Part shown: positions 1 to 9,157 of the stretch, in pieces
Numbering within the stretch: the first letter of the stretch is position 1
Layout: each line of letters opens with the position of its first letter
Source of the DNA: a bacterium
GTDB taxonomy: Bacteria; Bacillota; Bacilli; Lactobacillales; Streptococcaceae
Assembly: GCA_905221375.1 (NCBI GenBank)
Contig: CAJNCY010000002.1
Span: 124,001-188,000, forward strand
Reading direction: 5' to 3'
DNA: 64,000 nt
The notes under the pieces: generated by a model
Seen by the model: only the letters and a program-made list of their open reading frames with translations
Told to the model about the DNA's origin: nothing
Database searches by the model: none
Program-made: the position numbers and the translations under genes

Positions 1-395
1 ATAAAGGACAAAATGGCAATGTGGGGGAAAGGATAGGGATCTGGCACTGGATAAACAAAGGCAGCTAATGTCCCAAATGTTCCTAGTAATGCAAAATACT
101 GCCTATATTTGGACTGCCCAGGAAGCAAAAGTACCACAAACATGGCCATACGGCAATGGTAAAATGGTAAGCTTTCTGACAGTGGCATATGATTGACCCA
201 GTACCAACCATAGAGAAGGATTAACTGAACAGCCTGTAAAATCTGGAAAAATCGTTGATAAGCCTTCTTTTCACGATAACGATAGGCTGTATAAAAGGTC
301 AAAGCCAAGAGTGTAAATATACTGACATACCAAAAAAGATCAAACTTGGGTGGCTCTGTTGCTTGGGTCGTAAAGAAAATATCCCATAAATTCAT
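1..395 (-). CDS. YwaF/TIGR02206-type integral membrane protein, C-terminus outside window
   Basis: The reading frame opens at an ATG at 393-395 with MNLWDIFFTTQATEPPKFDL and runs without a stop off the left edge, giving about 131 visible residues. Hydrophobic segments alternate with short charged loops, and a 'HCRMAMFVVLLLPG' stretch is typical of the YwaF family of small polytopic membrane proteins. The function of the family is not established. It lies upstream of nothing on its own strand in the 396-485 gap, and the Nudix gene follows in the same orientation. Family assignment is from memory of the motif pattern. Confidence 0.65.
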   Translation of the reverse strand, partial: MNLWDIFFTTQATEPPKFDLFWYVSIFTLLALTFYTAYRYREKKAYQRFFQILQAVQLILLYGWYWVNHMPLSESLPFYHCRMAMFVVLLLPGQSKYRQYFALLGTFGTLAAFVYPVPDPYPFPHIAILSF

Positions 396-485
396 CTAGT
401 CTTCCTCATGATTCAAAATTTTCCTGCATATTATTATACCATGCTATTTGTCAAAAATGGATTTAGAAATACGATAATCATCTTT

Positions 486-1097
486 TTAGTCAAGATATTG
501 TTCCCTCTGGCCTTTATAAACCTGCCAAAGAATCTCTATTTGCTCCTTGGTAATGCGTTTTTCAGATAAGTTCGGCAGTTGGTCAATGGCAAAAAATTGA
601 AGGTCTGCAATTTCTTGATTTTCTTGGAATTGTCCATCGAGAAACTTACATTCAAAAACAAACTTCGCATATTGCTTGCTCTGTAGTTGGAAACGATTTG
701 TATCAAAAACAGCTAGTAGTCTTTCTACTTTAGCTTCAAAACCGGTTTCTTCTTCAATTTCCTTGAGAATATTTTCTGTTGGAGAATAACCAACCTCACC
801 AAAGCCACCTGGCAAAGCCCAATCATTCTCTCCTTGTCCCCTAACCAGACAAATCTTTTCGTCCTCAACAATCCAAGCACGGACGTCCATTAAAGGAGTC
901 GCATAAGCAGAAGTTGGCTTCAAGACTTCTGCCACTTCGTCTGCATCAAGGTCTGATACCTGATTCAACATTTCAGATAACAGACTTCGCAAGTCTTCGT
1001 AGCGCTCACGGTCAAAAGGATCCTTTGTAAAGGTTAGTCCAGTATCTGTAAGGGCAATCATTCTTTGAAGATACTTAGCAAAATCACTTGTCTTCAT
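486..1097 (-). CDS. Nudix hydrolase with N-terminal helical domain
   Basis: This 203-residue protein has a helical N-terminal part (about 1-65, as in the NUDIX_N_2 arrangement) and a Nudix fold after it. The Nudix box occupies about residues 97-120: GGFGEVG at its start and the REUXEEXGU helix read as KEIEEETGF, so the usual Arg is Lys while the metal-binding glutamates are kept. Such proteins hydrolyse nucleoside diphosphates linked to another group, often ADP-ribose or FAD-like substrates; the substrate here is not predictable. Its start codon overlaps the end of murF by 14 nt, implying translational coupling and cotranscription with murF. Confidence 0.85.
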   Translation of the reverse strand: MKTSDFAKYLQRMIALTDTGLTFTKDPFDRERYEDLRSLLSEMLNQVSDLDADEVAEVLKPTSAYATPLMDVRAWIVEDEKICLVRGQGENDWALPGGFGEVGYSPTENILKEIEEETGFEAKVERLLAVFDTNRFQLQSKQYAKFVFECKFLDGQFQENQEIADLQFFAIDQLPNLSEKRITKEQIEILWQVYKGQREQYLD

Positions 1098-2457
1098 TTT
1101 CTAAACTTTCTACCAACTTGGCTAGGTTCATAGAGTTAGAGCCTTTGAGCAAGATTTGGTCATTAGCTCCTAGACTTTCCTTGACCTGCTTAACTAGGTC
1201 TTCAAATTGGTCTTGGTCTTCTGTTTTCTTGAAGTAATAAACGTGACCGATTGGGAACATTTGACTGGCAAGTTGGGCCAATTCAGCAATATCTTCCCCA
1301 TAGAAAATCACGGTATCCAACACATCTGGCGAGAGACTCAAAATCATCTGGTTATGGAGTTGAACAGACTGGTCACCGAGCTCCTTCATGTCCGCCAAAA
1401 CCGTAATTTTCTTGCCACCTTCGTTGGCTGGAATGGCAGAGAAAGTCTCCAAAATCAACTTCATAGCAGTCGGATTGGCATTGTAAACATCTGATAAGAT
1501 ATCTGCTCCATTGGCTGCTTTCTTCCACTCGGTACGGTTACGCGTCAATTCAAGATTTTGGAAGGCCTGACGAATTTGCTCTTCTGAAACTCCTTCTTGT
1601 AGGGCAACATAAGACGCAATCATAGCATTGGTGGCATTGTACTTACCAGTCACTGGCAAATCGAGGGCTTGTTCCAAGAAATTAGCCTTAAAGGTCAGAC
1701 TATCCTTGCGCTCAATCAAGTCTGTAATTTCCAACTCTGCTCCTTGCCCAAATCGAACCACCTTTTTATCCGTTGGCAAGTAGTCTTCTACAATGGAGTC
1801 GGCTGGTGCCAAAAGCAAAGAACCCGATGCCATACCATCTGCAATTTGCATTTTCCCTTTAGCGATCTCCGAACGGTCTTTGAAAAAGGCCAAATGAGCC
1901 TCTCCAACCAAGGTCACGATGGCTGTTTTTGGACGAGCCAATTCAGACAAGAGATGAATATCGCCCAAGTGATCCTGTCCCATCTCCAAGACCAACTTTT
2001 CTGTTCCTTCAGGCATATGTAGAACCGTGTAAGGAAGGCCAATCTCGTTATTGTAATTGCCTTGTGTTTTGTAGGTCTTGTAGGTTGTTGATAGCAAGTG
2101 CGCCAACATATCCTTGGTCGTCGTCTTACCATTCGAACCTGTAACAGCAAAGACATCAACAGCCGTTTTCTCAAGATAGTAGGCAGCTAGTTGTTGAAAG
2201 GCAGTCAACACATCGTCTACTAGAATGTGAGGATGATTTGCAACCTCTTTCTCAGACAAGGTTACTGCTGCACCATTTTCAAAGGCTGTTTCAATAAAGT
2301 CGTGACCATCACGCGCACCTTTGAGTGGCACAAATAAGTCCCCTGCCCCAATCAAACGACTGTCAAACTCAGGCTTTTCTAACTGGACGTTCGCAAAGAG
2401 ACTGACATCATTTTTAGCCCCAACAGCTTGGGCAACTTCATGGATTGTTAATTTCAT
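1084..2457 (-). CDS. murF: UDP-N-acetylmuramoyl-tripeptide--D-alanyl-D-alanine ligase
   Basis: MurF adds the D-Ala-D-Ala dipeptide to the UDP-MurNAc-tripeptide in the cytoplasm, the last soluble step of peptidoglycan precursor synthesis. The 457-residue length is normal. The Mur ligase P-loop GSNGKTTTKDM is at about residues 107-117, with an N-terminal UDP-binding domain before it and the 'YNANPTAMK' segment of the C-terminal domain near 327. Ddl, which makes its dipeptide substrate, lies just upstream on the same strand, separated by an 84-nt gap containing a long stem-loop. Confidence 0.97.
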   Translation of the reverse strand: MKLTIHEVAQAVGAKNDVSLFANVQLEKPEFDSRLIGAGDLFVPLKGARDGHDFIETAFENGAAVTLSEKEVANHPHILVDDVLTAFQQLAAYYLEKTAVDVFAVTGSNGKTTTKDMLAHLLSTTYKTYKTQGNYNNEIGLPYTVLHMPEGTEKLVLEMGQDHLGDIHLLSELARPKTAIVTLVGEAHLAFFKDRSEIAKGKMQIADGMASGSLLLAPADSIVEDYLPTDKKVVRFGQGAELEITDLIERKDSLTFKANFLEQALDLPVTGKYNATNAMIASYVALQEGVSEEQIRQAFQNLELTRNRTEWKKAANGADILSDVYNANPTAMKLILETFSAIPANEGGKKITVLADMKELGDQSVQLHNQMILSLSPDVLDTVIFYGEDIAELAQLASQMFPIGHVYYFKKTEDQDQFEDLVKQVKESLGANDQILLKGSNSMNLAKLVESLENEDK

Positions 2458-2467
2458 TTCTACTCCT

Positions 2468-2530
2468 TTAAAAAGGGTTGAAGTCCGAGAACTCTGATCA
2501 CCTTGCAGTGACGGTTCTGGCTTCTACCCT
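2468..2530 (-). terminator. long imperfect stem-loop between ddl and murF
   Basis: Reading the minus strand, an AGGGT arm (2526-2530) with flanking GAAG and GAAC pairs with the matching arm ending in ACCCT (2474-2478), and is followed by a short U-run. It lies between the ddl stop and the murF start, so it could be a partial terminator that lowers murF relative to ddl, or an mRNA-processing structure. Pairing was judged by eye. Confidence 0.45.
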
Positions 2531-2541
2531 CTCTTTCATTT

Positions 2542-3585
2542 TTATAGCAAATGCGCTTCGCGCTTGTCAAAACTTTCCTTGGCAAGATCCACCAAACGCT
2601 CGATTAGTTCTGGGTAGCTGATTCCCATATTGTCCCAAAGTAGTGGATACATGGACCACTGGGTAAAACCTGGCATGGTATTAAGCTCGTTTAGGAAAAT
2701 CTCTCCCTTATCTGTATAGAAGAAATCGCAACGAGATAGACCGAGGCCTCCAATCGCACGAAAGGCCGTTTCTGCATTTTGACGCATGACAGCTACCACA
2801 TCATCACTGATTTTAGCTGGGATGTCCATGGTAATTTTGTTGTCAATATACTTGGCATCGTAGTCATAAAAGGCAACATCCTTGACTACTTCTCCTGGAA
2901 GGGTGCTTTTAACATCGTAGTTGCCCAAGAGACCAACCTCGATTTCACGGGCATTTACCCCTTGCTCTACCAAGACACGACTGTCATATCGGAAGGCAAG
3001 TTCCAAAGCTTGGCGAAGTTCTTCTTGATTTTCAGATTTAGAAATACCGACACTAGAACCCATGTTTGACGGCTTAGTGAAGACTGGATAAGCCAATTTT
3101 TCTTCCACTTCAGCGATTTTAGCAGTCACATCATCCCCTTCAACGATAGCCACATAAGGAACTTGGGCAATGCCTGCAGATTCTAAAACACGCTTGGTAG
3201 TGATTTTATCCATGGCAAGACTAGATGACAAGATATTACAGCCGACATAAGGCATTTTCAAAACTTCAAGGAATCCTTGAACAGAGCCATCTTCCCCCAT
3301 CGGACCGTGAAGAACTGGAAAGACAACTGCCCCTTCTTCGTAGATGGCACTTGGTACAACTTTCTTATCCCAATCAATGGTCGCATTGGTCATGAGACGG
3401 TCCTCTTGACCTGGAGTCTGACTAAATTCCTGCGTTTTGATAAAGTCACCTGACTGACTGATAAAGAAAGTCTTAACTGTGAAACGGTCGTAATTGACCG
3501 CACGCATGACACTTTCCGCTGAAAGGACAGAGACTTCGCGTTCCGCACTCCGTCCACCATATAAAAGAATAATCGTTTGTTTCAT
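2542..3585 (-). CDS. ddl: D-alanine--D-alanine ligase
   Basis: Ddl joins two D-alanines using ATP to make the dipeptide used by MurF. The 347-residue protein begins with the typical [20 protein letters not shown] strand-loop. It carries the ATP-grasp '[11 protein letters not shown]' loop near residue 171 and the metal-binding end '[12 protein letters not shown]' near 300. No vancomycin-type substitution can be judged by eye. Transcription probably starts from its own promoter 3623-3651, because a terminator separates it from recR upstream. It feeds murF directly downstream. Confidence 0.97.
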   Translation of the reverse strand: MKQTIILLYGGRSAEREVSVLSAESVMRAVNYDRFTVKTFFISQSGDFIKTQEFSQTPGQEDRLMTNATIDWDKKVVPSAIYEEGAVVFPVLHGPMGEDGSVQGFLEVLKMPYVGCNILSSSLAMDKITTKRVLESAGIAQVPYVAIVEGDDVTAKIAEVEEKLAYPVFTKPSNMGSSVGISKSENQEELRQALELAFRYDSRVLVEQGVNAREIEVGLLGNYDVKSTLPGEVVKDVAFYDYDAKYIDNKITMDIPAKISDDVVAVMRQNAETAFRAIGGLGLSRCDFFYTDKGEIFLNELNTMPGFTQWSMYPLLWDNMGISYPELIERLVDLAKESFDKREAHLL

Positions 3586-3622
3586 ATTACTTGTCCTAAT
3601 TCTACTAGAATACTCGCTCTTT

Positions 3623-3651
3623 AGTATATCATATTTGCTTGGTTTTTTAAA
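3623..3651 (-). promoter_or_regulatory. candidate ddl promoter
   Basis: On the minus strand TTTAAA and an extended -10 (TGATATACT, core TATACT at 3623-3628) are separated by 17 nt, about 40 nt upstream of the ddl start. The position, downstream of the recR terminator, fits an independent start for ddl-murF-nudix. Confidence 0.5.
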
Positions 3652-3682
3652 ACTTGAACCTGATCCTACTCATCACACTATA

Positions 3683-3722
3683 CAAAAAGAGGCCGATATG
3701 AACGATTTTCAGCCTCCTTGAT
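3683..3722 (-). terminator. recR terminator (possibly bidirectional)
   Basis: The stem GAGGC...GCCTC (3689-3693 with 3712-3716) has an A/T run on both sides, so the hairpin is followed by U residues on either strand. It closes the pbp2b-recR transcript on the minus strand. Confidence 0.6.
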
Positions 3723-3761
3723 TTTTTTATAAATGAATGGAGTTCGTAAATTTGTCCACAC

Positions 3762-4358
3762 TTACAACTCTGTTCGATTTTCAATAGCCCGTAAGAGGGT
3801 CACTTCGTCCGCATACTCGATATCTGCTCCCACAGCAAGGCCTCGTGCCAGGCGCGTAACCTTGATCCCAGCTGGCTTGAGTAAACGGGAAAGATACATG
3901 GAAGTCGCTTCCCCATCTGCTGTGGCATTGGTTGCTACGATTACTTCTGAAACCTCACTATCCATAAGACGAGTCATGAGACTCTTGAGATTGATATCGT
4001 CCGGACTGATACCATTCATAGGGGAAATGAGGCCATGCAGGACATGATAGAGTCCATGGTATTCTTGGATATTCTCCATGGCCGCCACATCCCGACTATC
4101 TTCGAGAACTAAAATCGTCGTTTGGTCACGAGTCGGATCGGTACAGATAGAACAAGGATCGTCGTCTGTCAAACGTCCACAAATAGAACAGTAGGTCAAT
4201 TCTCTCTTAGCAGAAAGGAGATTTTTTGCAAATTCATTGACATCGTCATCAGACATCCCAATCGTATAAAAGGCCAGACGCGTAGCCGTCTTAATCCCGA
4301 TACCTGGTAACTTGGAATAACTGTCAATCAGCTTGGCAATAGGTGTTGGATAAAGCAT
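3762..4358 (-). CDS. recR: recombination mediator RecR
   Basis: RecR works with RecO (and RecF) to load RecA onto SSB-coated single-stranded DNA. The 198-residue protein has the expected order: a helix-hairpin-helix start ([18 protein letters not shown]), a C4 zinc module (CSIC...CSIC, about residues 57-72), and a Toprim domain beginning ILVLEDSRD. The length is standard. It is 10 nt downstream of pbp2b on the same strand and almost certainly cotranscribed with it, the conserved streptococcal arrangement. Confidence 0.96.
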   Translation of the reverse strand: MLYPTPIAKLIDSYSKLPGIGIKTATRLAFYTIGMSDDDVNEFAKNLLSAKRELTYCSICGRLTDDDPCSICTDPTRDQTTILVLEDSRDVAAMENIQEYHGLYHVLHGLISPMNGISPDDINLKSLMTRLMDSEVSEVIVATNATADGEATSMYLSRLLKPAGIKVTRLARGLAVGADIEYADEVTLLRAIENRTEL

Positions 4359-4368
4359 AAATTCCTTT

Positions 4369-6411
4369 CTAGTTCATTGGATGGTATTTTTGATACAGAT
4401 TGATAATGTCACGCGCAATGGAAGGTCCTACACCATTTGTTAGATTGGTATTATGAGGAAAGACCACTGCAACAGCGATTTGAGGATTATCAGATGGAGC
4501 ATAGGCCACCGCATTGGTATTGGTTGCTTCCTGACCATCTGCCACATAGCTTTCGGCTGTACCCGTTTTTCCGCTAATAGATACCAAGGCACCATTTGAA
4601 AAGGCACGTCCAGTTGTCAATCCACTAGTCCCATGAGCAACCTGATAAAAACCTTGATGCAAGACACTCATATCGGAGTCGGATATATTGACCTTATTCA
4701 TCTCTGTCGGTTGCAGTTGCTGAATCAAGTCGCCTAGGCCTCCCTTATCATTATTACCATAAATGCCTTCAACAATACGAGGAGCCACACGAACACCATC
4801 ATTTGCAATAGTTGCTACATACTGAGCCAACTGCATCGGCGTATAGTTATCAAACTGCCCAAAGGCATTGGTAATGAAATTGGCAAAGTTATACTCTTTG
4901 GGAATAAATCCAGTAGATTCATCTGGTAGGTCAATCCCAGTCGCAGATCCCAAGCCATATTCGCCAAAGGTTGAACGCAATTTACCCATAGCAGACTCTA
5001 GATTGCTGGTGCCGACAAACATATTTGGTTGATAGGTTTGCCCCATAAGACCTAAGGCTGTTTGGACCATATAAGTATTGGATGAATACTCTAGAGCCTG
5101 AACTGCCGTAATCGGCATTGGCCCAGAAAAGGCAGTATACCAAGAATTAATTGGAGCTGAACCTTGGAAGACAATGGACTGGTCTGTCAAGGTCTGATTT
5201 CCTGACAAGACTCCATTTTCCCAACCTGAGCTGATGGTCGCCGCCTTAACAACCGAACCTGGAACAAAGACATTGGTTACCGTTCCCAAGGAATCCGGCG
5301 TCAACTCTCCCGTTTTCAAGTCATGTTTAATCCCTGACATAGACAAAACAGCACCTGTTTTTGGGTTAAGGGCGACTGCATAGACACCTTCAGAATACTT
5401 GGCTCCACCATTCCCCAACTCTGAATTGAAATAACTTTTCAGCAAATCATCCACGCTATCTTGGAAGGCCAAATCAATAGTCAGTTTAATATTATTCCCT
5501 TTGGTACCAGCTTCGATATTTTCGACACTTTCCATGTTTCCGTACTTGTCTAGATGAATTTCCTTCACTGAGCGTTTACCTTGCAAGGTTTCCTCGTATT
5601 GCTTTTCTAGGTAAGAGGTCCCAACACGGTCATTAAGAGAATAACCTTTTTTAAGATAGGCATCCGCTTCTTCCGCTGGGAGACCAGCTTTTTCACTGGA
5701 TACACTACCTACTATAGAAGAAAGGGAAGTCTCTAGAACTTTTCGATCCCATGAAGTTGAAATACTGACACCGGGTAATTGTTTCGAAGCAGAGGCAATC
5801 AGAGCAATCTGGGTATCTGTCAAGGCATCTGTCACAATGGTTCCTGTCGCAAAATTTCCAACGGCATTTAACTGACTAAAAAGATAGATTTCTTTCTTTT
5901 CATCCTCTGTATAGTTTAGTTGACTCGTTTGGATACTATCGACCGCATTGTTATACAGTTCTGATTCGGATAGGCGATTGCCATCTGAATCCAAGCGTTT
6001 CTCACTTGGGAGAGCCTCCACTGTTTTTTTATAGATTTCAGGATCAGCCAAATAATAATCTGCCAACTGACGTTCTGTCAAATTTGGCGAACTGATGCTC
6101 ACATATCCCAGTAACTGACTAGCGATTTCTTTTAGATCTTTAGCCGTCATTTTATTACTACGCGTAAAGGAAACAACCTGCTTTAACGTATTTTCTACCA
6201 AAGGTTTTCCACTAGCATCATAGATTTCCCCACGGGCAGAACTGGTTGTGACCTTGGTCTGACTAGCTGAGGCTAGCTTTTTTTCGTAAAAATCCTTGTT
6301 CAAAACCTGCATATACAACAAACGACCAATAATGGTCATAAAGAGTAAAATGACAATTGAAAACAATAAATTAAGCCGAATCGGAATCGAATGGCTGTTA
6401 AATTTTCTCAT
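4369..6411 (-). CDS. penA: penicillin-binding protein 2b, class B transpeptidase
   Basis: PBP2b is the elongation-machinery transpeptidase and a main beta-lactam target. I chose the second Met (MRKFNSHS) as start because it gives 680 residues and places the active-site motifs at the classical numbers: SVVK at 386, SSN at 443 and KTG at 615. A single N-terminal membrane anchor (about 15-35) precedes a dimerisation domain and the transpeptidase domain. Compared with the susceptible R6 sequence as I remember it, residues 427-432 are AFSGPM rather than QAYGSF, 476 is Gly and 489 is Ser; Thr446 and Ala619 are unchanged. This suggests a mosaic or non-pneumococcal allele. Confidence 0.96.
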   Translation of the reverse strand: MRKFNSHSIPIRLNLLFSIVILLFMTIIGRLLYMQVLNKDFYEKKLASASQTKVTTSSARGEIYDASGKPLVENTLKQVVSFTRSNKMTAKDLKEIASQLLGYVSISSPNLTERQLADYYLADPEIYKKTVEALPSEKRLDSDGNRLSESELYNNAVDSIQTSQLNYTEDEKKEIYLFSQLNAVGNFATGTIVTDALTDTQIALIASASKQLPGVSISTSWDRKVLETSLSSIVGSVSSEKAGLPAEEADAYLKKGYSLNDRVGTSYLEKQYEETLQGKRSVKEIHLDKYGNMESVENIEAGTKGNNIKLTIDLAFQDSVDDLLKSYFNSELGNGGAKYSEGVYAVALNPKTGAVLSMSGIKHDLKTGELTPDSLGTVTNVFVPGSVVKAATISSGWENGVLSGNQTLTDQSIVFQGSAPINSWYTAFSGPMPITAVQALEYSSNTYMVQTALGLMGQTYQPNMFVGTSNLESAMGKLRSTFGEYGLGSATGIDLPDESTGFIPKEYNFANFITNAFGQFDNYTPMQLAQYVATIANDGVRVAPRIVEGIYGNNDKGGLGDLIQQLQPTEMNKVNISDSDMSVLHQGFYQVAHGTSGLTTGRAFSNGALVSISGKTGTAESYVADGQEATNTNAVAYAPSDNPQIAVAVVFPHNTNLTNGVGPSIARDIINLYQKYHPMN

Positions 6412-6527
6412 ACAAATCAGTCTCATTTCTAACTTAAAGTCTTACTCTTAATTGTACCACAATTTGAGCAGAAAATTATGGAAAAGAAAGAAGCTTTTTT
6501 CGTTTTTACGTCAAGATACGTTTTTAT

Positions 6528-6556
6528 TTATTCATCCCTATATTATATGTTATAAT
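6528..6556 (+). promoter_or_regulatory. candidate promoter of the RpiR-type regulator
   Basis: A consensus -10 TATAAT sits at 6551-6556, about 60 nt upstream of the regulator gene, with only a poor -35 (TTATTC) 17 nt upstream. The 6412-6618 gap is the divergent promoter region between pbp2b and this gene; I see no other feature in it. Confidence 0.4.
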
Positions 6557-6618
6557 GAATGTAAAAGTTCAATAATCTAGCCTTTTTCCAATACGACTCA
6601 TTTAAAGGAGCCTTCCCT

Positions 6619-7470
6619 ATGGACAAACCAGATATCGCAACTGTCATTGATTCCCATTTTGAAGAAATGACAGACCTAGAGCAAGAAATCGCTCGCTATT
6701 TTTTGCAAGCTGAAACGATTACAGATGATTTATCTTCCCAACAGGTCACTCAAAAATTACATATCTCTCAGGCTGCACTAACTCGCTTTGCTAAAAAGTG
6801 TGGCTTTACTGGCTATCGAGAATTCATTTTCCAATACCAACATCAGGCAGAAAATCAAGCCAACCAAGTCTCCAAGCACAGTCCACTGACCAAACGAGTC
6901 CTCAGAAGCTATAGCAATATGCGGGAACAAACACAGGACTTGATTGACGAAATCCAACTAGAACGAATTGCCCAATTAATTGAAGATGCTGAGCGTGTCT
7001 ACTTCTTCGGAACAGGGAGTTCTGGCCTTGTTGCTCGTGAAATGAAATTGCGGTTCATGCGTCTGGGTGTGGTCTGCGAGGCTTTGACCGATCAAGACGG
7101 CTTTGCCTGGACAACCAGCATTATGGACGAAAATTGTCTCGTACTTGGTTTCTCACTTTCCGGCACAACTCCTTCTATTTTAGACAGTTTATTAGACGCT
7201 AAGGAGATGGGGGCAAAGACTGTACTCTTTTCAAGTGTTCCCAATAAAGATAGCCAGGCCTATACAGAGACTGTTCTTGTAGCCACCCACAGCCAGCCTT
7301 CCTATATCCAACGAATATCCGCTCAACTTCCTATGCTTTTCTTTATCGATTTGATTTATGCCTACTTTTTAGAAATCAATCGCGAAAACAAGGAAAAAAT
7401 CTTTAATAGCTACTGGGAAAATAAAAAACTCAACGGCTATCGTAGACAAAAACGCGTCAGAAAATCCTAG
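6619..7470 (+). CDS. nanR: MurR/RpiR-family regulator of the sialic acid genes (NanR-type)
   Basis: The 283-residue protein has an N-terminal RpiR helix-turn-helix (about 1-80, 'SQQVTQKLHISQAALTRFAKK') and a C-terminal SIS phosphosugar-binding domain ('VYFFGTGSSGLVAREM' near residue 127). Such regulators sense phosphorylated amino sugars, here probably ManNAc-6-P. Established work on the pneumococcal nan cluster describes an RpiR-type NanR activator in this position. It is transcribed away from pbp2b and converges with the ROK kinase. Its stop codon TAG lies inside a terminator hairpin. Candidate operators are at 10187-10236 and 15806-15856. Confidence 0.85.
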   Translation: MDKPDIATVIDSHFEEMTDLEQEIARYFLQAETITDDLSSQQVTQKLHISQAALTRFAKKCGFTGYREFIFQYQHQAENQANQVSKHSPLTKRVLRSYSNMREQTQDLIDEIQLERIAQLIEDAERVYFFGTGSSGLVAREMKLRFMRLGVVCEALTDQDGFAWTTSIMDENCLVLGFSLSGTTPSILDSLLDAKEMGAKTVLFSSVPNKDSQAYTETVLVATHSQPSYIQRISAQLPMLFFIDLIYAYFLEINRENKEKIFNSYWENKKLNGYRRQKRVRKS

Positions 7471-7496
7471 TTTGGCTGAGCCAAACTAGGATTTTT
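7461..7496. terminator. terminator hairpin at the end of nanR (first copy)
   Basis: A near-perfect palindrome (ATCCTAGTTTGGC, short loop, GCCAAACTAGGAT) followed by T5 ends nanR. The nanR stop TAG is within the left arm. The same hairpin recurs at 8231-8268 on the other side of the toxin-antitoxin pair. Confidence 0.85.
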
Positions 7497-7531
7497 ATTC
7501 ATCACCAAACATACCTCTTCAAGATTATGAA

Positions 7532-7882
7532 TCAGTCGTATCTTGACTTAGTCTTGAATAATTTCATGTAATCACTTTTTGAAGGGAGTAAATAAGCAAG
7601 TCTGACGGTATCCTCAACAATTGTATATAATACGATGTAATCCTTACTCAAGGTCAATCCTCGCGTTTGGTAGCGAGGGTCTAATTTCTTACCAAATTTT
7701 TCATCGGCATCAAATCCAGCTTGGGGGAAAATTTCTAGACGATTAATATCTTTTCTGATACTCGCCACTTTTCGTCTCGCAGCCTCTACAGAACCGATTT
7801 CCTCTGCTATATACTGATATATTTTATCCAGACTATCAATCACTCTAGGAGAATACAAAATCCTATATTTTTTATAATCCAT
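7532..7882 (-). CDS. RelE/ParE-family toxin
   Basis: This 116-residue basic protein (MDYKKYRILYSPRVIDSLDK start) fits the RelE/ParE fold: an N-terminal helical hairpin with 'IAEEIGSVEAARRKVASI', then beta strands including 'LTLSKDYIVLYTIVEDTVRL'. RelE members cleave ribosome-bound mRNA and ParE members poison gyrase; the sequence alone does not decide which. It follows its antitoxin with an 11-nt overlap, the usual antitoxin-first order. The module sits between the convergent ends of nanR and the kinase gene and is bracketed by two copies of one terminator. Confidence 0.8.
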   Translation of the reverse strand: MDYKKYRILYSPRVIDSLDKIYQYIAEEIGSVEAARRKVASIRKDINRLEIFPQAGFDADEKFGKKLDPRYQTRGLTLSKDYIVLYTIVEDTVRLAYLLPSKSDYMKLFKTKSRYD

Positions 7883-8159
7883 AGCGTGTCACGACATCCT
7901 CATCTGTCAAGTAATTTCCAGCCTCAATCTTGGCATAACTTTCTTGAACTTCTGCTTGTAATTGTCTAAACAAATACTCCTTCTCTAATTCCTCTTCACT
8001 CAGTAAATTTACTTCATTTGTTACGGCAACATTCTTTAAAAATAATCTGAGTGCCGATGAAAGAGAGAGATTTTTTTCTTTTAACACTTCCATGGCATCA
8101 TTTACCAATTCTCTATTAGCTTGGAAGGTCACAATTTTATTTGGATTTGCTATAGACAT
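7872..8159 (-). CDS. RelB/DinJ-family antitoxin
   Basis: The 95-residue acidic protein has a ribbon-helix-helix style N-terminus ('KIVTFQANRELVNDAMEVLKEKNLSLSSALRLFLKNVA'; shown here as a description of residues 8-46) as in RelB/DinJ, and a C-terminal toxin-neutralising segment rich in Glu. The RHH part normally binds the module's own promoter, so autoregulation together with the toxin is expected. The start is supported by an AAGGAG-like site a few bases upstream (minus strand AAAGGAGTT). The overlap with the toxin ORF implies coupled translation. Confidence 0.8.
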   Translation of the reverse strand: MSIANPNKIVTFQANRELVNDAMEVLKEKNLSLSSALRLFLKNVAVTNEVNLLSEEELEKEYLFRQLQAEVQESYAKIEAGNYLTDEDVVTRYGL

Positions 8160-8230
8160 TTTATATAACTCCTTTATATATTTTATTTATTATCTCACAA
8201 TTATAAAGAAAGTCAAGGGAACTTGATTAG

Positions 8231-8268
8231 AAAATCCTAGTTTGGCTCAGCCAAACTAGGATTGTTTT
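8231..8268. terminator. terminator hairpin at the end of the ROK kinase gene (second copy)
   Basis: The same palindrome as at 7461-7496 (core CCTAGTTTGGCT/AGCCAAACTAGG). Here it carries the TAG stop of the kinase gene (8256-8258, minus strand). Both genes end in the codons TCC TAG within this hairpin, so the two copies look like a duplicated bidirectional terminator. Confidence 0.8.
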
Positions 8269-9140
8269 GTTTTGAAATGATAATAAGCACCCAACATCCC
8301 TGCTGTATTTTGGTGATGAGCAAATTCTAATCGTGTTTTTTCTGCTAGACTTGGTACCAAGGCATTTTTTAAGGCTGTGCGGATTTTCGGTTTGAGGATA
8401 GCCTCTTGCCCCATGATACCGCCACCGAGAATGACCACTTCTGGATTGGCAACGTAGCAAATATTTGCCAGACCTTTTCCTAGATAATCTACCATGCGGT
8501 CAATACCAGCCATACAAATCTTGTTGCCTTCAGTGGCTTCCTTAAAGATGCGTCGGCCATTCCACTGATCAACTGAGTCGCCATGAGCTGTTGCTACATA
8601 CTCCACCAAGGCTGTGGTAGAGGCGAGGTCTTGGAAAGCACCATCCTGCATATGCATATAACCAACTTCACAGGCTGAATTGCTAAAACCATGGAAGACT
8701 TTTCCATCCATAATCAGGCAACCACCGATACCGGTTCCAATGGTCAAGCAAAGAGTGACACTCGCTCCCTTACCTGAACCAGATACTGCCTCAGCAAGAC
8801 CTGCACAGTTGACATCATTTTCAATTTCACAAGGAATATTAAAGCTAGTCTCGATTTCCTTTTTGAACTGGGTGCCTGCATAGTTAGGGATTTGAGGACC
8901 AGCATAGAAAATCTCACCCTTATCCGGATCCACCATCCCCGCAGAAGAAATAGCAACACCTGCTACTGGGCCTTTTTCTTGATAGCTGGCTACGATATCT
9001 TTGGTTTTTTGCAAGATATGGGGTCCACCTTTATGCGCCCCAGTTGGCATTTCATGGGATTCAACAAGTTGGCCTTCTTGGTCGATCAAACCATATTTGA
9101 TGTTGGTTCCACCGATATCAATTGCAACGTAGTGTGTCAT
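8256..9140 (-). CDS. nanK: ROK-family kinase, probable N-acetylmannosamine kinase
   Basis: The 294-residue protein opens with the actin-fold phosphate-1 motif IDIGGTNIKYGLID and has the second glycine-rich phosphate loop 'LTIGTGIGGCLI' near residue 130. It belongs to the ROK family. The ROK zinc motif CxCGxxGCxE is not present, which is seen in streptococcal sugar kinases of this type. Placed 17 nt downstream of the sialic acid lyase, it most likely phosphorylates ManNAc released by the lyase, producing the substrate of NanE. Substrate is inferred from context. Confidence 0.82.
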   Translation of the reverse strand: MTHYVAIDIGGTNIKYGLIDQEGQLVESHEMPTGAHKGGPHILQKTKDIVASYQEKGPVAGVAISSAGMVDPDKGEIFYAGPQIPNYAGTQFKKEIETSFNIPCEIENDVNCAGLAEAVSGSGKGASVTLCLTIGTGIGGCLIMDGKVFHGFSNSACEVGYMHMQDGAFQDLASTTALVEYVATAHGDSVDQWNGRRIFKEATEGNKICMAGIDRMVDYLGKGLANICYVANPEVVILGGGIMGQEAILKPKIRTALKNALVPSLAEKTRLEFAHHQNTAGMLGAYYHFKTKQS

Positions 9141-9157
9141 AAATACCTCCTTATAGA

